Assembly: GCA_026261815.1 (NCBI GenBank)
Contig: JAMPIT010000300.1
Coordinates: 1,774,501-1,838,500 of the forward strand
DNA length: 64,000 bases
Origin: Monarcha castaneiventris obscurior
Lineage: Eukaryota; Chordata; Aves; Passeriformes; Monarchidae
Direction of reading: 5' to 3'
Shown here: positions 10,426 through 21,264 of the stretch, piece after piece
How the letters are laid out: every line of letters starts with the position of its first letter
Numbering within the stretch: position 1 is the stretch's first letter
Translations under genes and position numbers: made by a program
Notes under the pieces: model-generated
The model's database searches: none
What the model was told of the DNA's origin: nothing
What the model saw: the letters and a program-made list of their open reading frames with translations, nothing else

Positions 10426-11195
10426 TGCACGGGGGGCTGGAACATTCACGGAGTTATGCGGGAGAAGTGTGAGCATTCCCGGTGCCGGCACGTGGAGACC
10501 CACTGGGTGCTCTTTGATCACTGCTGGCCCTGCCACCTGCTGAGCTGCCTGGGTGACAAATTGCCTGGAATTAATCCAACCCCCCCGTTTGCGAGGAGCA
10601 GGCTCTGGGAAATGTGTGGAATCCGCACGGGCTGGCTCGGGAATGCCCGAGCATGTGGCAGAGCCCTGCGGGGCAGCGGCTTCCCAGGGACAGGGGCTGC
10701 CTGGAGGAGGAGCAGCCAGCACCGGGTGGCACAAGGAGAAGTGCCCAGATGAGCCAGGGGGATCAATCTGGTGGTTCACGATTGGATTTTCCTTTGTTGG
10801 AGCCTTTTTTTAACGCCACCGACAGCATCAGCCACAAAAATGAAGATTTCACTGACTGTCAGTGCCTTGTTTTGGATTTTACAGCAACATCTGCACCCCT
10901 TGGGTTTATATTTCTGGTTTTATGGTCATCATTTATGGTTCTTTTCCAGATCCAACCCACTGGGATTATCCTGCAGGACCCCCCATCAGTGGAAAAACTG
11001 GGAGTCTTAGGAAAGAAGGTGAAAAAGAAAAATAACTTAAATATTTCTGGTGGGAAAGGTTTAAAAGAGTGGGTTCCAGACTGGAGAACCACACATCCCT
11101 GTCCCTGTATCCCTGCTCCAGCTCTCCCGTCTGTAGCCAGGAATTCCTGAGCGCTGGGTATTTCACTGCTGATTTCGGAGGTGTTCCTCATCACC
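10426..11195. other. Non-coding stretch, AT-richer on the right
   Basis: No gene is recognised. The part at 10,780-11,060 is relatively AT-rich (GGGTTTATATTTCTGGTTTT) and could be an old, unrecognised retroposon or an intronic stretch. Open frames up to 178 residues have no family resemblance. Confidence 0.4.
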
Positions 11196-11197
11196 CA

Positions 11198-11245
11198 AAA
11201 AAATCTGCCAAAAAAAAAAGGGAAAAAAAGAGGAAAAACTCACAA
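11198..11245. repeat. A-rich low-complexity tract
   Basis: An interrupted A-rich run contains CCAAAAAAAAAAGGG and AAAAAAAGAGG. It creates a lysine-rich plus-strand frame (KKSAKKKREKKRK) that is a composition artefact. It could be a decayed poly(A) tail, but no retrogene body is recognised to its left. Confidence 0.7.
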
Positions 11246-11923
11246 ATGATACGAAAGGAAAACCAAACAGGGAGCAGGTGCCTCGATCTGGGTATCTCAC
11301 ACTCATGGATCTGTTCCATCTTCATAAAGCCCTTCACGATGCAGAACCCGGTGCAAATGAGTTCCTGAGGATCCCCGAGCAATGGGTTTGGGAGGGGAGC
11401 AGGCGAGGACGTTCCCATTTCCGGCCTGGCTGCAGCCTGGCACTGGAAATAAAGCAGTTCCAGCATGGCAGAAAGTGAGGAAAAAACAAAAGCAGGAACT
11501 CGCTCAGGAGCTCCACTCCTGCAGGCAGCCAGGCTTTGAGCAGGTTTGAAACCTCCCTGCTCCTTATGGGCTTTGCTCCATGTTCAGGGTGCGTTTGCCT
11601 CCACAGCCAGCAGCCAGATCCTGTTCAATCCCGAGGCACATCCCTGCCGTGGAATGGGTAGAGCAGGACAAGCCTCACATCCCTGCAGGGATTGCTGGGA
11701 ATGTGGCACCAAGGGGCACCGGCTGATGGGTGCTGGGCCAGCCTGGAGCCACCATCCCTCCCTTTGGAGCTCTCAGGATGGGTTTCTGTGGAAAAGGAGA
11801 GATTGGAGCAGAGGACAGAGGGGCTGTGGCTTATCCAGCAACTCAGAAAAACCCTTTCCAGTCTGGGTGGAAAGAAATCTGAGCTGTAAGGATGCCACTT
11901 TGCCATTCCTCAGCTCCTTCCCT

Positions 11924-12583
11924 GGGATCCAGGCAGTGATTCCCATTCCCACACTGGGATCCGGGCAGTGATTCCCATTCCCACACTGGGATCCAAGCAG
12001 TGATTCCCATTCCCACACTGGGATCCAGGCAGTGATTCCCATTCCCACACTGGGATCCAGGCAGTGATTCCCATTCCCACACTGGGATCCAAGCAGTGAT
12101 TCCCATTCCCACACTGGGATCCGGGCAGTGATTCCCATTCCCACACTGGGATCCAGGCAGTGATTCCCATTCCCACACTGGGATCCAGGCAGTGATTCCC
12201 GTTCCCACACTGGGATTCAGGCAGTGATTCCCGTTCCCACACTGGGATCCAGGCAGTGATTCCCGTTCCCACACTGGGATCCAGGCAGTGATTCCCATTC
12301 CCACACTGGGATTCCCATTCCCACACTGGGATTCAGGCAGTGATTCCCATTCCCACACTGGGATTCAGGCAGTGATTCCCATTCCCACACTGGGATCCGG
12401 GCAGTGATTCCCGTTCCCACACTGGGATTCAGGCAGTGATTCCTGTTCCCACACTGGGATCCGGGCAGTGATTCCCGTTCCCACACTGGGATCCAGGCAG
12501 TGATTCCCATTCCCACACTGGGATCCAAGCAGTGATTCCCATTCCCACACTGGGATTCAGGCAGTGATTCCTGTTCCCACACC
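11924..12583. repeat. 32-bp minisatellite, 20 full units plus one 20-bp short unit
   Basis: The unit starts GGGATCCAGGCAGTGATTCC and ends CATTCCCACACT. Twelve units run from 11,924 to 12,307, then comes a 20-bp unit that has lost the CAGGCAGTGATT part (12,308-12,327). Eight more units follow to 12,583. Units differ only at a few sites (GGATCC/GGATTC, CAGG/CGGG/CAAG, CCCATTC/CCCGTTC/CCTGTTC). Because 32 is not a multiple of three, all three frames read the same cycle and stay open on the minus strand. The resulting 138-171 residue frames are not genes. Confidence 0.97.
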
Positions 12584-14685
12584 GGAGGTGTTCCTCAGGG
12601 AGGGGTGGAAGCTCCCGACACCAGGATCGGGCGCAGGAGGCTGCGGTGTCCCCTCTGCTGCGCTGCAGGGCGGTGCCAGTGGCTCCAGGCCCCCCTGGAA
12701 CACTGCCCTCAGGGATTTGGGATCCATGCAGGTGGCAGCAGCTCCAGCCAGGAGCCCAAATCCCGCTTCCTTGTCTCCCATCTCCCAGAATATTTGAAAT
12801 GTCTTGGTAAATTCAATAAATGCACATGAAGCTGCTGTGATAAATCCACATATCCTTGCTTTTCTAGGCCTAATGCAGGCACAGTCCCACTTCCCGTTGG
12901 AGCTGAGCCTCTGGAGCTGCTGGAGCCGAGCTGTATCCCAGGAGGGCAGCGCTTGGCATGCAAGGAGAGCAAACCTTCCCACAAACCTGCCTGGAGAGCG
13001 GGGAACAGCCGGGCTGCCACTCCCAGGGGAACTGAGGGAAGCATCCACCCTTTTCCTTCTCACCCTTTTCACGCTGTCCCCTCACCCATCCTCTCCCTGT
13101 ACCTCCCTTCATCTCTCTCTCCCTCTTTCCCCTTTTTTTCCGTGGAGATGGCCAAATTAGGGACTCTGTTCCAACCCCCCCACCCCAAAAAGTCTTCTTC
13201 TAATATGACCTGAATCATTTTTATGATTTTATTTCTAATTAATCAGTTTCCCTCTGCCCAGTGGAGCCCGTGGGGTGACCCCAGACCATGTGGGACTCTA
13301 AAAGGACCCTCCACATCACCTAAAACATGGGATTCTCCTGGATTAAGTGCTGGAAGTCCATCTGCCACTGCAGAAAACACTTCCCTGCCTGGCCAGTGAA
13401 TGAGTTTGGTCCCTGGAATAAATGAGTGGGAATCCACAGCTTCGGAGCGTGCTGCTGATATTAAATCCCATTGTTTCGTGCAGCATTGGGAAGCTCTGGG
13501 ATGCTCCAGTGCCAGGCACAGCGTGAGCACAAACTGGGAGCAAACAGCTCCTTCCTGCAGCAGGCAGGAGCAGCTTAATGGAATTCTGTTCCTGGCAGAG
13601 AGGAAGCCAGCCCGACCCCCTCATTTTCCCTGCCTTGAATGAGTTTGAGATCTGTGTTATTGAAAAGGGGAAAGGAGAAAAAAACAAACCCTCAAGTCGA
13701 AGAGAAGAGGTTTGCGTTCCCATCCCGATTCACAAAACTGCCTGGGAACACACACCACTTCCAACCTCGCATTCCCACTGCTGCTTTGTTTTAGGGTTGA
13801 GGATTGAGGTCCTGATCCAAGAGGGGAAAAATCCTGTGTGGATCTGGAGAGGTGCTGGAGGAAAGACTGCATTTCTCAGACAAACCAAGGCCTTGCTCAA
13901 ACCCTCCTTCAAGTTGCCCTGAACACGAAGATTCCTCTGCCCCCTTCAGCTGAGCTTAAATGGCTCTTTTTCCCTGATAAATCCCAAAATCTCCTTATCC
14001 CTGTGGAGCTGAGCGCCCTCACCCTGCCCCAGGGCAGTGCTGGGGGATCCAGCAGGATCAGAACATCCCTTGGATCCCCTCCGCACCCCACAAACCCTTC
14101 CCTTGATGGTGAGGGATGCAGGGAGGATGTGATGCCAGGGAAGGCGGGATCCTGCCTGGCATTCCTGCTGGGCAGCACGGGACAGGGCCGGAGGGACAGT
14201 GCTGGGGGCTGCAGTTCCAGCTGTGGCTCCATAATGAGCCGTGTGTGGGATTATTTGGGATAATAATCCCAACAATTGCACTGTTCATGTCAACAACGGC
14301 CATCCAGGTTCTTGCGAAGGATAACGAGCTCTGAAAGGCTCGGAAAGGTTTTGTGGGATCCCTGTTCCCTGCACAGCCACATCCCCATCTCCCAGCCAGC
14401 CCCTGGATAGCGGGAATGGGGCCTTTCCCTATAGACCACCCCACACCCACGCTCCTTTCCCATTTTCCATCCCTTTCCTGCTGCGTTCCGCGGGTTCAGC
14501 ACGAGGACGGGGCACAGAGGACACCTTGTTTTGCGTGTCCCGGGGCACCTCCCGCTCCCTGCAGACGGAATTCCCGGCCCTCTCCGTTGCTTCCCGAGGG
14601 AGCGGCAGATCCCGAGCACCTCCCGCCGCAGCCGCATCCCACCCACGGGCACGGTGGCCAAGCGGTTCCCACGGCGGGCAGCCCT
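12584..14685. other. Non-coding stretch with small AT-rich and pyrimidine-rich patches
   Basis: No gene is recognised. An AT-rich patch at 12,788-12,870 has GGTAAATTCAATAAATGCAC and GTGATAAATCCACATATCC and may be a short conserved element. A polypyrimidine run (CTCTCTCTCCCTCTTTCC) spans about 13,040-13,142. A patch at 13,195-13,255 has TTTTATGATTTTATTTC and CTAATTAATCAG. Overlapping open frames lack any family signature. Confidence 0.45.
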
Positions 14686-14690
14686 GCGAG
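14480..14690. promoter_or_regulatory. CpG-rich stretch beside an AT-rich element
   Basis: CpG-rich words include TGCGTTCCGCGGGTTCAGC, CACGAGGACGGGGC, CTCCCGCCGCAGCCGC and AGCGGTTCCCACGGCGGG. It leads directly into an AT-rich candidate element. No transcription start features can be assigned. Confidence 0.28.
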
Positions 14691-14935
14691 GAGGAGCCCA
14701 TTAAAAATCTCCATTGTGAAAAAATGTCAATATTTACATTCTCCCAGTGAAGTTGTTCTTTTCCCGACTTTCTCCCAGAAGTGCCTGTTAGAAGTGTTTT
14801 GAAAAGCCACGGACCTAAGAGCAACACAACCGGCGACTGACAGAATTAATAAAAGAGAGGCTGGGACTTAAGAAAATAAGATGATATTAACAAGATAATT
14901 ATCTCTCATCAAATTAGTCCAGAGGGAGCCGAGCC
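14691..14935. promoter_or_regulatory. Candidate conserved element with a GATA palindrome
   Basis: This AT-rich block starts with CCCATTAAAAATCTCC and AATGTCAATATTTACATTC, continues with CAGAATTAATAAAAGAGAGG and CTTAAGAAAATAAGATGATA, and contains a 12-bp perfect palindrome AGATAATTATCT at 14,893-14,904. The palindrome places two inverted AGATAA sites around a TAATTA homeodomain core. The block ends with CATCAAATTAGTCC. There is no coding potential and no repeat match. This is one of the better regulatory candidates in the window. Confidence 0.42.
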
Positions 14936-14999
14936 AAGCTCCACTCAGGAGCCTGGAAGGGAAGGAACTGGCAGGGGAAGCGGTTTGTGGAACAACAAT

Positions 15000-15640
15000 G
15001 GGAGCACTCTGCCCTCGTGGAGGAAAGGGCTGCGAGCAGCGAGACTCCGCCGCGATAAGCGCTTCAGAGATGCGGGGACGGGGAGCCTTTGTCTGCCGAG
15101 CTGCCAGCGCTTCCCAGGGAAGCGGCGCCGCTCCGCAGCCTGCTGAGGGAGCCGGGACCCGGGAAAAGACCTGGGAAAAGACCTGGGGAAGGAGCCGGGG
15201 TGCGGGAGCGGCTGTGCCACCAGGGATGTGGCATCATCAGTGTCCCCCATCCACCCTCGCCCACCTTCTGCTCTCTGCTCCTTCCCTGCATTCTCCCGTC
15301 CGGGGCCGAGCCCCACCGGATTTGTTTCCATCCTGCGCCGCTCTGGATCTAACCCGGATTCAGCCTCGCCGGAGAGCTCGCACTGATCCCATCTCTCTTA
15401 TCTCCCCTTTTTGCCACAACAAAACGAGGGGGTAGAAAGCCCCTGCGAACACGCCCTGGCTGATCCTGGAGGAGCTGAACATGCCTGGGGCGATTTGGGA
15501 AAAGCTCTCCCGGGAAACCGGGCAGCGGGAGCGCGTCCGGCCCCGCCGCGTGCCCTGCTCCGAGCTGCCCCTGCCAGCGGCACCAGCAGCCTGCAAGTCC
15601 CAGGAGACAGCTCCGAGCGATTCCTGTTCCAACATCCAAA
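15000..15640. promoter_or_regulatory. CpG island-like stretch
   Basis: CpG is dense (CGAGACTCCGCCGCGATAAG, GGGAAGCGGCGCCGCTCCGC, CGGCCCCGCCGCGTGCCC). A TTATCTCCCC word (inverted GATA) lies near 15,400. Long overlapping frames, including a 421-residue frame from 15,411, are expected from the high GC and lack domains. A promoter is possible but unsupported by a TATA box or identifiable first exon. Confidence 0.35.
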
Positions 15641-16190
15641 TATTTCCCAGGACTGGACCCCTAAACCCTCTCCTGGGGGAAATCCCTGCCCGGAGCTTCC
15701 CCCTCTCACCACCCACCAGTCTCCAGGAGTTTATAAACACTCGGTGTTCTCAGGCTTCCCGAGCCGTGTGTTTGTCATTCCCGAGCCGCCTTTGGGGCGG
15801 TTTAAGTCGCTTATTCCCATTCTTCGTGGCTGTTTGTGCGGCAGCCGCGTCTCTCCGAGCACAAAGCCCTCGAGGCTTTGGGTGTGCTCCGCTTCGTCCC
15901 CTCCCTCGGAGCCTCTGCCTTTGTGCGCTCCCCTAGATGGCAACTTAAGACAAGCGTTTATGCAGCCGGGAGTGGCTCGGGAGAACCGGCTGGGCACAAA
16001 GGCGTGGGATGGGAGCAGGGAGGGCCGGAGTTTGGATGGACTCACCCCGGTGCTGTCGGGGACCAGACCAGCGCCGGGTTGGGTGAAACCTTCTCCGAGG
16101 GTTTCTTTGAGTCTCTGCCCGTTTCGCTGCGCTGGGAATGTCACAGAGCCACAGAGGCAGCTGGTGCCTTTGTTGTGTTTAACCGGGACT
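15641..16190. other. CpG-containing non-coding stretch
   Basis: This is a continuation of GC-rich sequence with TCCCGAGCCGTGTGTTTG and CTTTGGGGCGGTTTAAG words. No gene, RNA or repeat is recognised. Confidence 0.4.
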
Positions 16191-16194
16191 GGGA

Positions 16195-16565
16195 ATTCAC
16201 GGAGCCATGGAATCCCAGACTGGGGCAGGTTGGGAGGCTCCCCTGGTGCCACCTGCGTGCCCCAGCAGGGCCATCCCAGAGCACAGGGCACAGCAGTGTG
16301 CCCACACAGCTCTGCAACAGCCCCAGGGAGGGACCCTGCACAGCCTCTCTGGGCTCTGTTCAGGGCTGGGGACTGCCCAGGGCAGGAGTTGTGCCTCCTG
16401 TGCAGGGAATTGCTGGGCTCAGGCCCTGCCCGTTCCTCTGTGCCACTGCTTGGACGCTTCCAAGATCCAGACCCGGCTGTGCTCCTGCTCCTCGTGTCCA
16501 AGAGCTGCCCCCACATTCCAGCCTTGGCTCCTGCAGGCAGAGGGAGATGTCAGGCATGCCCCTGT
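16195..16565 (-). mobile_element. CR1 LINE fragment of a second subfamily, antisense
   Basis: The plus strand reads ACGGAGCCATGGAATCCCAG, CAGCAGGGCCATCCCAGAGC, ACAGCTCTGCAACAGCCCCA, GCACAGCCTCTCTGGGCTC, GAGTTGTGCCTCCTGTGCAG, GGAATTGCTGGGCTCAGG and CTGTGCTCCTGCTCCTCGTG. These are antisense landmarks of the avian CR1 type with the 'GAAGTTGTGCCTCCTGTGCAGG' block, distinct from the common type in this window. The 3' end lies on the left. The copy is moderately diverged. Confidence 0.72.
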
Positions 16566-16789
16566 CCCATGGCAGGTCCCATGGGAATTTCTAACCTCAT
16601 CCCTACTGGCACAGCCTCCTCTTGCTCTCGTTCCTTCCTGTCCTGCTCATCCCTGTCCTGCCCTTCCCTGAGCTGATGAGGATCCCGCAGGATGAGTTTT
16701 TGGGGCTCCCCCTTTGGAGCAGGTCCCCTGAAATGTCTGGAAAAGGGGGCACAGCTGGTTTTTCCAGGCAGACCCTGGACCTACAGAGC

Positions 16790-16850
16790 AGCAGCCTGTA
16801 TTTATTTATACATAAATAAAATCAATTTATTTTTCAAAAAAACCAGCTTG
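16790..16850. other. Short AT-rich patch
   Basis: TGTATTTATTTATACATAAA, then TAAAATCAATTTATTTTTC and a short A run. It includes a TTATTTAT-type AU-rich word and an imperfect inverted repeat (TATTTATACATAAATA). It could be a remnant retroposon tail or a matrix-attachment-like stretch; I cannot decide. Confidence 0.4.
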
Positions 16851-16890
16851 AGGCCTCTGTTTGAATGCTTAAAATGATGAGGTTTGTGCA

Positions 16891-17165
16891 GGTCCTCACT
16901 GGGAATTCAGGGATCAGGGGGACCCTCACTGGGAATTCAGGGATCAGAGGGATCCTCACTGGGAATTCAGGGATCAGGGGGACCCTCACTGGGAATTCAG
17001 GGATCAGAGGGATCCTCACTGGGAATTCAGGGATCAGGGGGATCCTCACTGGGAATTCAGGGATCAGAGGGATCCTCACTGGGAATTCAGGGATCAGGGG
17101 GATCCTCACTGGGAATTCAGGGATCAGGGGGATCCTCACTGGGAATTCAGGGATCAGGGGGATCC
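16891..17165. repeat. 30-bp minisatellite, nine units
   Basis: Nine units of 30 bp run from 16,891 to 17,160. Each contains CTCACTGGGAATTCAGGGAT and an EcoRI word (GAATTC). Two variant positions (CAGGGG/CAGAGG and GACC/GATC) alternate in the first half, so part of the array expanded as a 60-bp dimer. The unit length is divisible by three, which gives a ten-residue repeating frame (GNSGIRGILT) on the plus strand and a mirror frame on the minus strand. Both are artefacts. Confidence 0.97.
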
Positions 17166-18890
17166 ATGCCCTCACCAAGCACCAGGAGAGGGTGGCAGGC
17201 TCTGGGCAGCCCCTCAGTGGGGACTCACGGGCAGTGCCAGCTGTTTTCCAGCTGCAGAAAGGCAGCCCCAGCTCAAGGTGTCACCCCCAGGAGCCCAGGG
17301 CTGCCACGCTGGCCTGGGGCCACCACCTGAGAGCCACCCAGGGCCACCACCCGAGGGCAGGGACCCAGTGCCACCAAGCTGCTGTGGCCACAGCTCCGAG
17401 CCCGGCGGAGCATCCTGGTAAATACACGGATGTTGTGGAGGGAATGAATGAGGAAATGAGTGAATGAGCATTTCTGGCTCCTGGCTCCGGAGGAAGCCGT
17501 GCCCTCCCCGTGTGCCAGCCTGCCCAGGGCTGCCAAGTGCAAAGCCATCCGAAAAAAAACATTAAAAAAATAGGGAAAACGAGTCAGTGAGCTAGAAAAT
17601 GTCTGGGCTGCTGTGTGAAATTCCTCTGCACCAGCCCTGTCAGTCCTCCTCAGCCTTGCACCCAGCTCTGCCTTTGATGGGCGTCCCTGGGTGTAATCAG
17701 AGGTGACAGGGTGCTGGGGATGCGTGGGGTGGGGCTCCCGGGGTGGCACCCCGGCCACCTCGGCGCTGCCGCTGTCCCTTGGCTCCGTCTCCTGGAGAGC
17801 TGCCAGCCACTTGCCCCCGAGATCACAGCCAGGGCAAGAGGCAAAATGTTTGGTGCCACTTCCAATTAGTAAATTATTTTATCTCCCGGTTCCCGGCTCC
17901 AAATCCGTTATGGCGGCTGGGAAATGCCTCCCGTGGCGGAGGAGATGGATGCACAGGAGATTTTTTTAATTTGCGGGAGGGGTGGAACATCCTGCTCCCA
18001 GGCCGAAGTGTGCTCCAAGCCCTGCCCTGCGTGGGCTGCAGCCCCCAGCCCCGCCGGGGCACTGGGAGCACTGGGAAAGCTGCGTGCCGAGGCGGGGTTT
18101 GTGTGTCAGTGGGACGTGTGGGGAACTATCCCCTGCCACGGGAACTGCTCCCGGCTCCCCACGGAGAAATCCGACCTGACACGGGGAGCCTGCGCCGGGA
18201 GAGCCCCCCCAGAGCTGTGGGAGACACATCCTGGATCTCTCCGGAGCCTGGATCTGCATCTCCTGATGGGAAGGGGGTTTAGCCCATGGAATTTTCCACC
18301 TGGGCCTGCCCAGGCAGCACTGAGCCCGGTCCGCGGGAAAAGCGGGAAAGAACAAATTTCAGAGAGTAAAAGGGTTGTTTTTCCAGAGGTTTGGAGGAGA
18401 ATGGAGGTGTGAGGGGGCAGGGGATGGGGCTGCAGCCACCTCTGGAGCTGCAGCCGCCCTGGGGGGTTTCAGGTGGGCTTGGCCCCCTTTGCCAGCCCCA
18501 CACAGTCCCACCTTTCTCTCCCCTGCCATTGCAAACTCTCCTCTGGCCCTACAAATGCCCTGGGCTGACCCCACCGCCCCTCAAAATCCTGATTTTCCAG
18601 CTCCCAGGACCACCAGAGGTCCGACAGCACAGGCCAGGCCCAGGTCCAGCAGTGCCAAGTGCCTGCCTGGGTGCAAAGCTCAACTGCCAGAGCCAGGACA
18701 GCAAAGATCCCAGGGAAAACCCAGAAAGGAAGGATTGAGGCTATTTCCTGTTTGATAAAAAAGTTGCCGAAGGTCTTGGAGCACATTCCGGGTTCATGGC
18801 AAGGTTTTGGCACCTTGGAGCGGCTGCTGAGACCCATCAGGAACCAGGAGAGCTCCTGGGAGCTGTGCAGAGGTTCCCTGGAGCCCAGAC
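17166..18890. other. GC-rich non-coding stretch
   Basis: No gene is recognised. A short AT-rich patch at 17,850-17,895 (TTCCAATTAGTAAATTATTT) may be a small regulatory element. Elsewhere overlapping open frames on both strands have no family signature. Confidence 0.45.
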
Positions 18891-18899
18891 AAGGCTCTG

Positions 18900-19090
18900 C
18901 ACAGAGCCTTAAACGCATTGAAATGAGTGGCAAAGATAAAAGAGCAGAGATAAGCGATAAGAACTGACATATGACAGCAGCACAATCTTCAGAGCTGCAG
19001 CAGGAGCAGGAAAAATGGCCACATTCAAATTCCCGGAGAATTATCTGGGAAAACAAGGAGTAATTACTCTGGCAGGAGATAACTCTCCCT
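18900..19090. promoter_or_regulatory. Candidate enhancer with a GATA-site cluster
   Basis: GATA-type words occur as AAAGATAAAAG (18,934), AGAGATAAG (18,949), GCGATAAG (18,955), AATTATCTGG (inverted, about 19,040) and GGAGATAACT (about 19,075). They are accompanied by CTTAAACGCATTGAAATG, ACATATGACAGCAGC and GGAGTAATTACTC. Five GATA cores in under 160 bp, within an AT-richer island, suggest a tissue-specific enhancer. There is no coding potential. Confidence 0.4.
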
Positions 19091-20190
19091 TGCCTTGCCT
19101 CGCTCTGCACACTCGGCTCCGGAGGAAGTTTGGGTGACTGCAAGGGGCATCTCCACACAAAACGAGGCTCGGAGCCTTCCCCGTGAGCAGGAGCAGAGGC
19201 AGGAAGGCTCCACATTCCCGGGAAGTCTCGGGGATTGCTCCTGAGCTCGGAGCTGTGCTGATCCAAGGTATCTGTGCATTGCACTTCGGCACCTCCTGTC
19301 TGCACCTCCATCTCCCCCTGGGATCCTGCTCCCGGGAATAGCATCCTGCTCTGGGCCTGGACACCAGCTGGAGCTGGGAAGTGCCAGGGAAGGGTTTATT
19401 TATCAGCAGGGCGAGGCAGCAGCCACAGCTGCCCCGGGTGTCGCCTCCAGCAGCGACAAGGAAGCTCCTGTTCGAAGGCTTCCGCAGCCACGGATCCCAT
19501 CTGTTCCTTTGTGTTCCATTCCCTGATGGATTTGTGAGCTGGCAGTTTGGGGAATCACCCTCTGGGCTCACCTGGGCAGGGCCACAAAGCCCTGCCAGCC
19601 CCGTGCCAGGGCATCCCGCAGGAAAGGCTTTTCCATGGTTAGTGCTGCTGCTCCACCACTGCATTTGATGTCCCTGGTTCTTCCTCACCACTTAACAGGG
19701 AAAACCCATTCCCGGGTCATCCTGAGCCCGCTTTTAGCCAGCTCTCCTTTGCTCAGCTCCTTCCCTGAAAGGTCTTTTCATGTCCCCGAGCGCTTCCATC
19801 TCTGGCCTCCGCCGTGCTCCCACTGCTCGCGGGAGCTTTGGAGATCAGAGCGCCGGGAATGCACGGGAGCACTCGGGACACTGGGGCAGAGCAGGGCTTT
19901 TTTAATCACCCACACCCGGGAATACACCCTCGGCTCGACCTGTGCTCCGCAGAACCCGCTGGAGGAGCCTCCTCCATCGTCCCTTTGAGGGCGAGTAATG
20001 AGCAGCGCCAGGACCTGCTGGAGTAATTTCTTCCTGATCCAACACGGGAAGCCTCGGGAGTGGTTTGGGAGCTCCTGGAGCCAACCCCGTGGCCCATCCA
20101 GCTGGGGATGACACGCCGGGCTGAGATGAAAAGCGTCAGAGTGCACAAAGAGGCGAAGCGCAGCCCTGCCAGTGCGCAGTCATCGCGCTC
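19091..20190. other. GC-rich non-coding stretch
   Basis: No gene, RNA or repeat is recognised. Open frames of 70-120 residues overlap on opposite strands and match nothing I know. Confidence 0.45.
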
Positions 20191-20194
20191 GGCT

Positions 20195-20335
20195 GTCTCC
20201 TAATGCCTGCCTTTGAAATGCTAATGCGCTTTTAAAGTAGGTAATTTTCATGTAACTTCTACCTACAGGACTCAAAGAAGGTGTTTATTACAATCCTGCC
20301 TGGCCTGGGGCACCACTAATGAATTCCAGAGACTT
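20195..20335. promoter_or_regulatory. Candidate conserved non-coding element
   Basis: The AT-rich core reads CTAATGCCTGCCTTTGAAAT, GCTAATGCGCTTTTAAAGTA, GGTAATTTTCATGTAACTTC and TACCTACAGGACTCAAAG, then GTGTTTATTACAATCC and CACTAATGAATTCC. Multiple TAAT cores lie in a sharp low-GC island next to CpG-rich sequence. Conservation is inferred. Confidence 0.38.
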
Positions 20336-21215
20336 TCCATGACCGAATTCCAGCCCGGCTGCCCAGCCCGGGCTCCTCCCTGCCCTTTGGGCCGGCGGCC
20401 CGGCACTCGGCAGGGCTGGCACGACACCTCCGTGCCCTGCTGCGCCGGGATGCCAGCGCCGGCATCGGCAGAGGAGGAGCAGGACCAGCCCTCCCTGACC
20501 CACAGCCCTGCCGAAATCCCAGGATCTGTGGGGCCGTGGATGTTTCCTTTAACTTCATCCCAAAAGCGGGATTTGCTGAACAGCGCCTTGGTTTCCATCC
20601 AACAGCGCCTCCAGCACGCGTCCAACAAGCAGCTCCATCAGTGGAGCATTCCCAGAGAGACACCGCAACCCAGGGAATCCAGGGAATATTTGGATGGCTG
20701 CTGCAAAAGCCGGCTCCCTGCTCCAAGCTTCATCTCACTGTTGCTTTTCCCGGGGTGCTGGACACGCCGGGAACGCGTCAGAGCCTTCTTGGAGAAGGAC
20801 GGGGGATGTTCCATGAGCACCCGGAGTCAGCGTGTCTGGGGGCTGCTCGGCAGCTCCTTCACTGCCCCGGGAAGCAGCTCCGGGGTGGAGCAGGGCTCCG
20901 TCGGGCTCGGCCGGTTCGGGAGGCACCGGCGAGGCTTGGGACATGCAAAGAGCCAGCCCCGGGCTCCGTGCGGGATCAAAAAGCCTGGGAAAATGAGCGT
21001 CGGGAAGGCGCTGATGTCCCGCGAGCAGCCCGCTTTGAAGAGGCACTCCCCAAAGGGCGGCTCGGGGAGGAGGACACTGAGGCGGTTGCGGTGGAGCTGA
21101 GGTTTGGCTGCTCAGCCCGGCCGTGCCTGCAGAATCCCACGGCGTTCCCGGTGCCAGGGATCCCGCAGGGCCGTGGCTGGGGCCCGCGGCCGCCCTGAGT
21201 CAGGCAGAGCTTTCT
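20336..21215. promoter_or_regulatory. CpG-rich stretch flanked by two AT-rich elements
   Basis: CpG dinucleotides recur throughout (GGGCCGGCGGCCCGGCACTC, CGGGCTCGGCCGGTTCGGG, GTGGCTGGGGCCCGCGGCCG). Overlapping frames up to 253 residues exist in two plus-strand frames at once and have no domain signature. An unannotated exon or promoter is possible but unsupported. Confidence 0.28.
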
Positions 21216-21264
21216 GGCTGACTTGGCTTCGTGTCCCGCTGATCACGGGCAGCGGGGCCGCCTG

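Noticed and set aside
11069..11368. Lysine-rich frame as a small basic protein
   Set aside because: The lysines come from an A-rich low-complexity tract.
11773..12582. Minus-strand W-E-W-E-S-L-P repeat proteins, and a possible CRISPR array
   Set aside because: The 32-bp units are directly tandem with no unique spacers, in vertebrate DNA; it is a minisatellite.
15411..16676. Plus-strand frame of 421 residues
   Set aside because: It begins in CpG-rich sequence and runs through an antisense CR1 (16,195-16,565), so it cannot be an authentic continuous gene.
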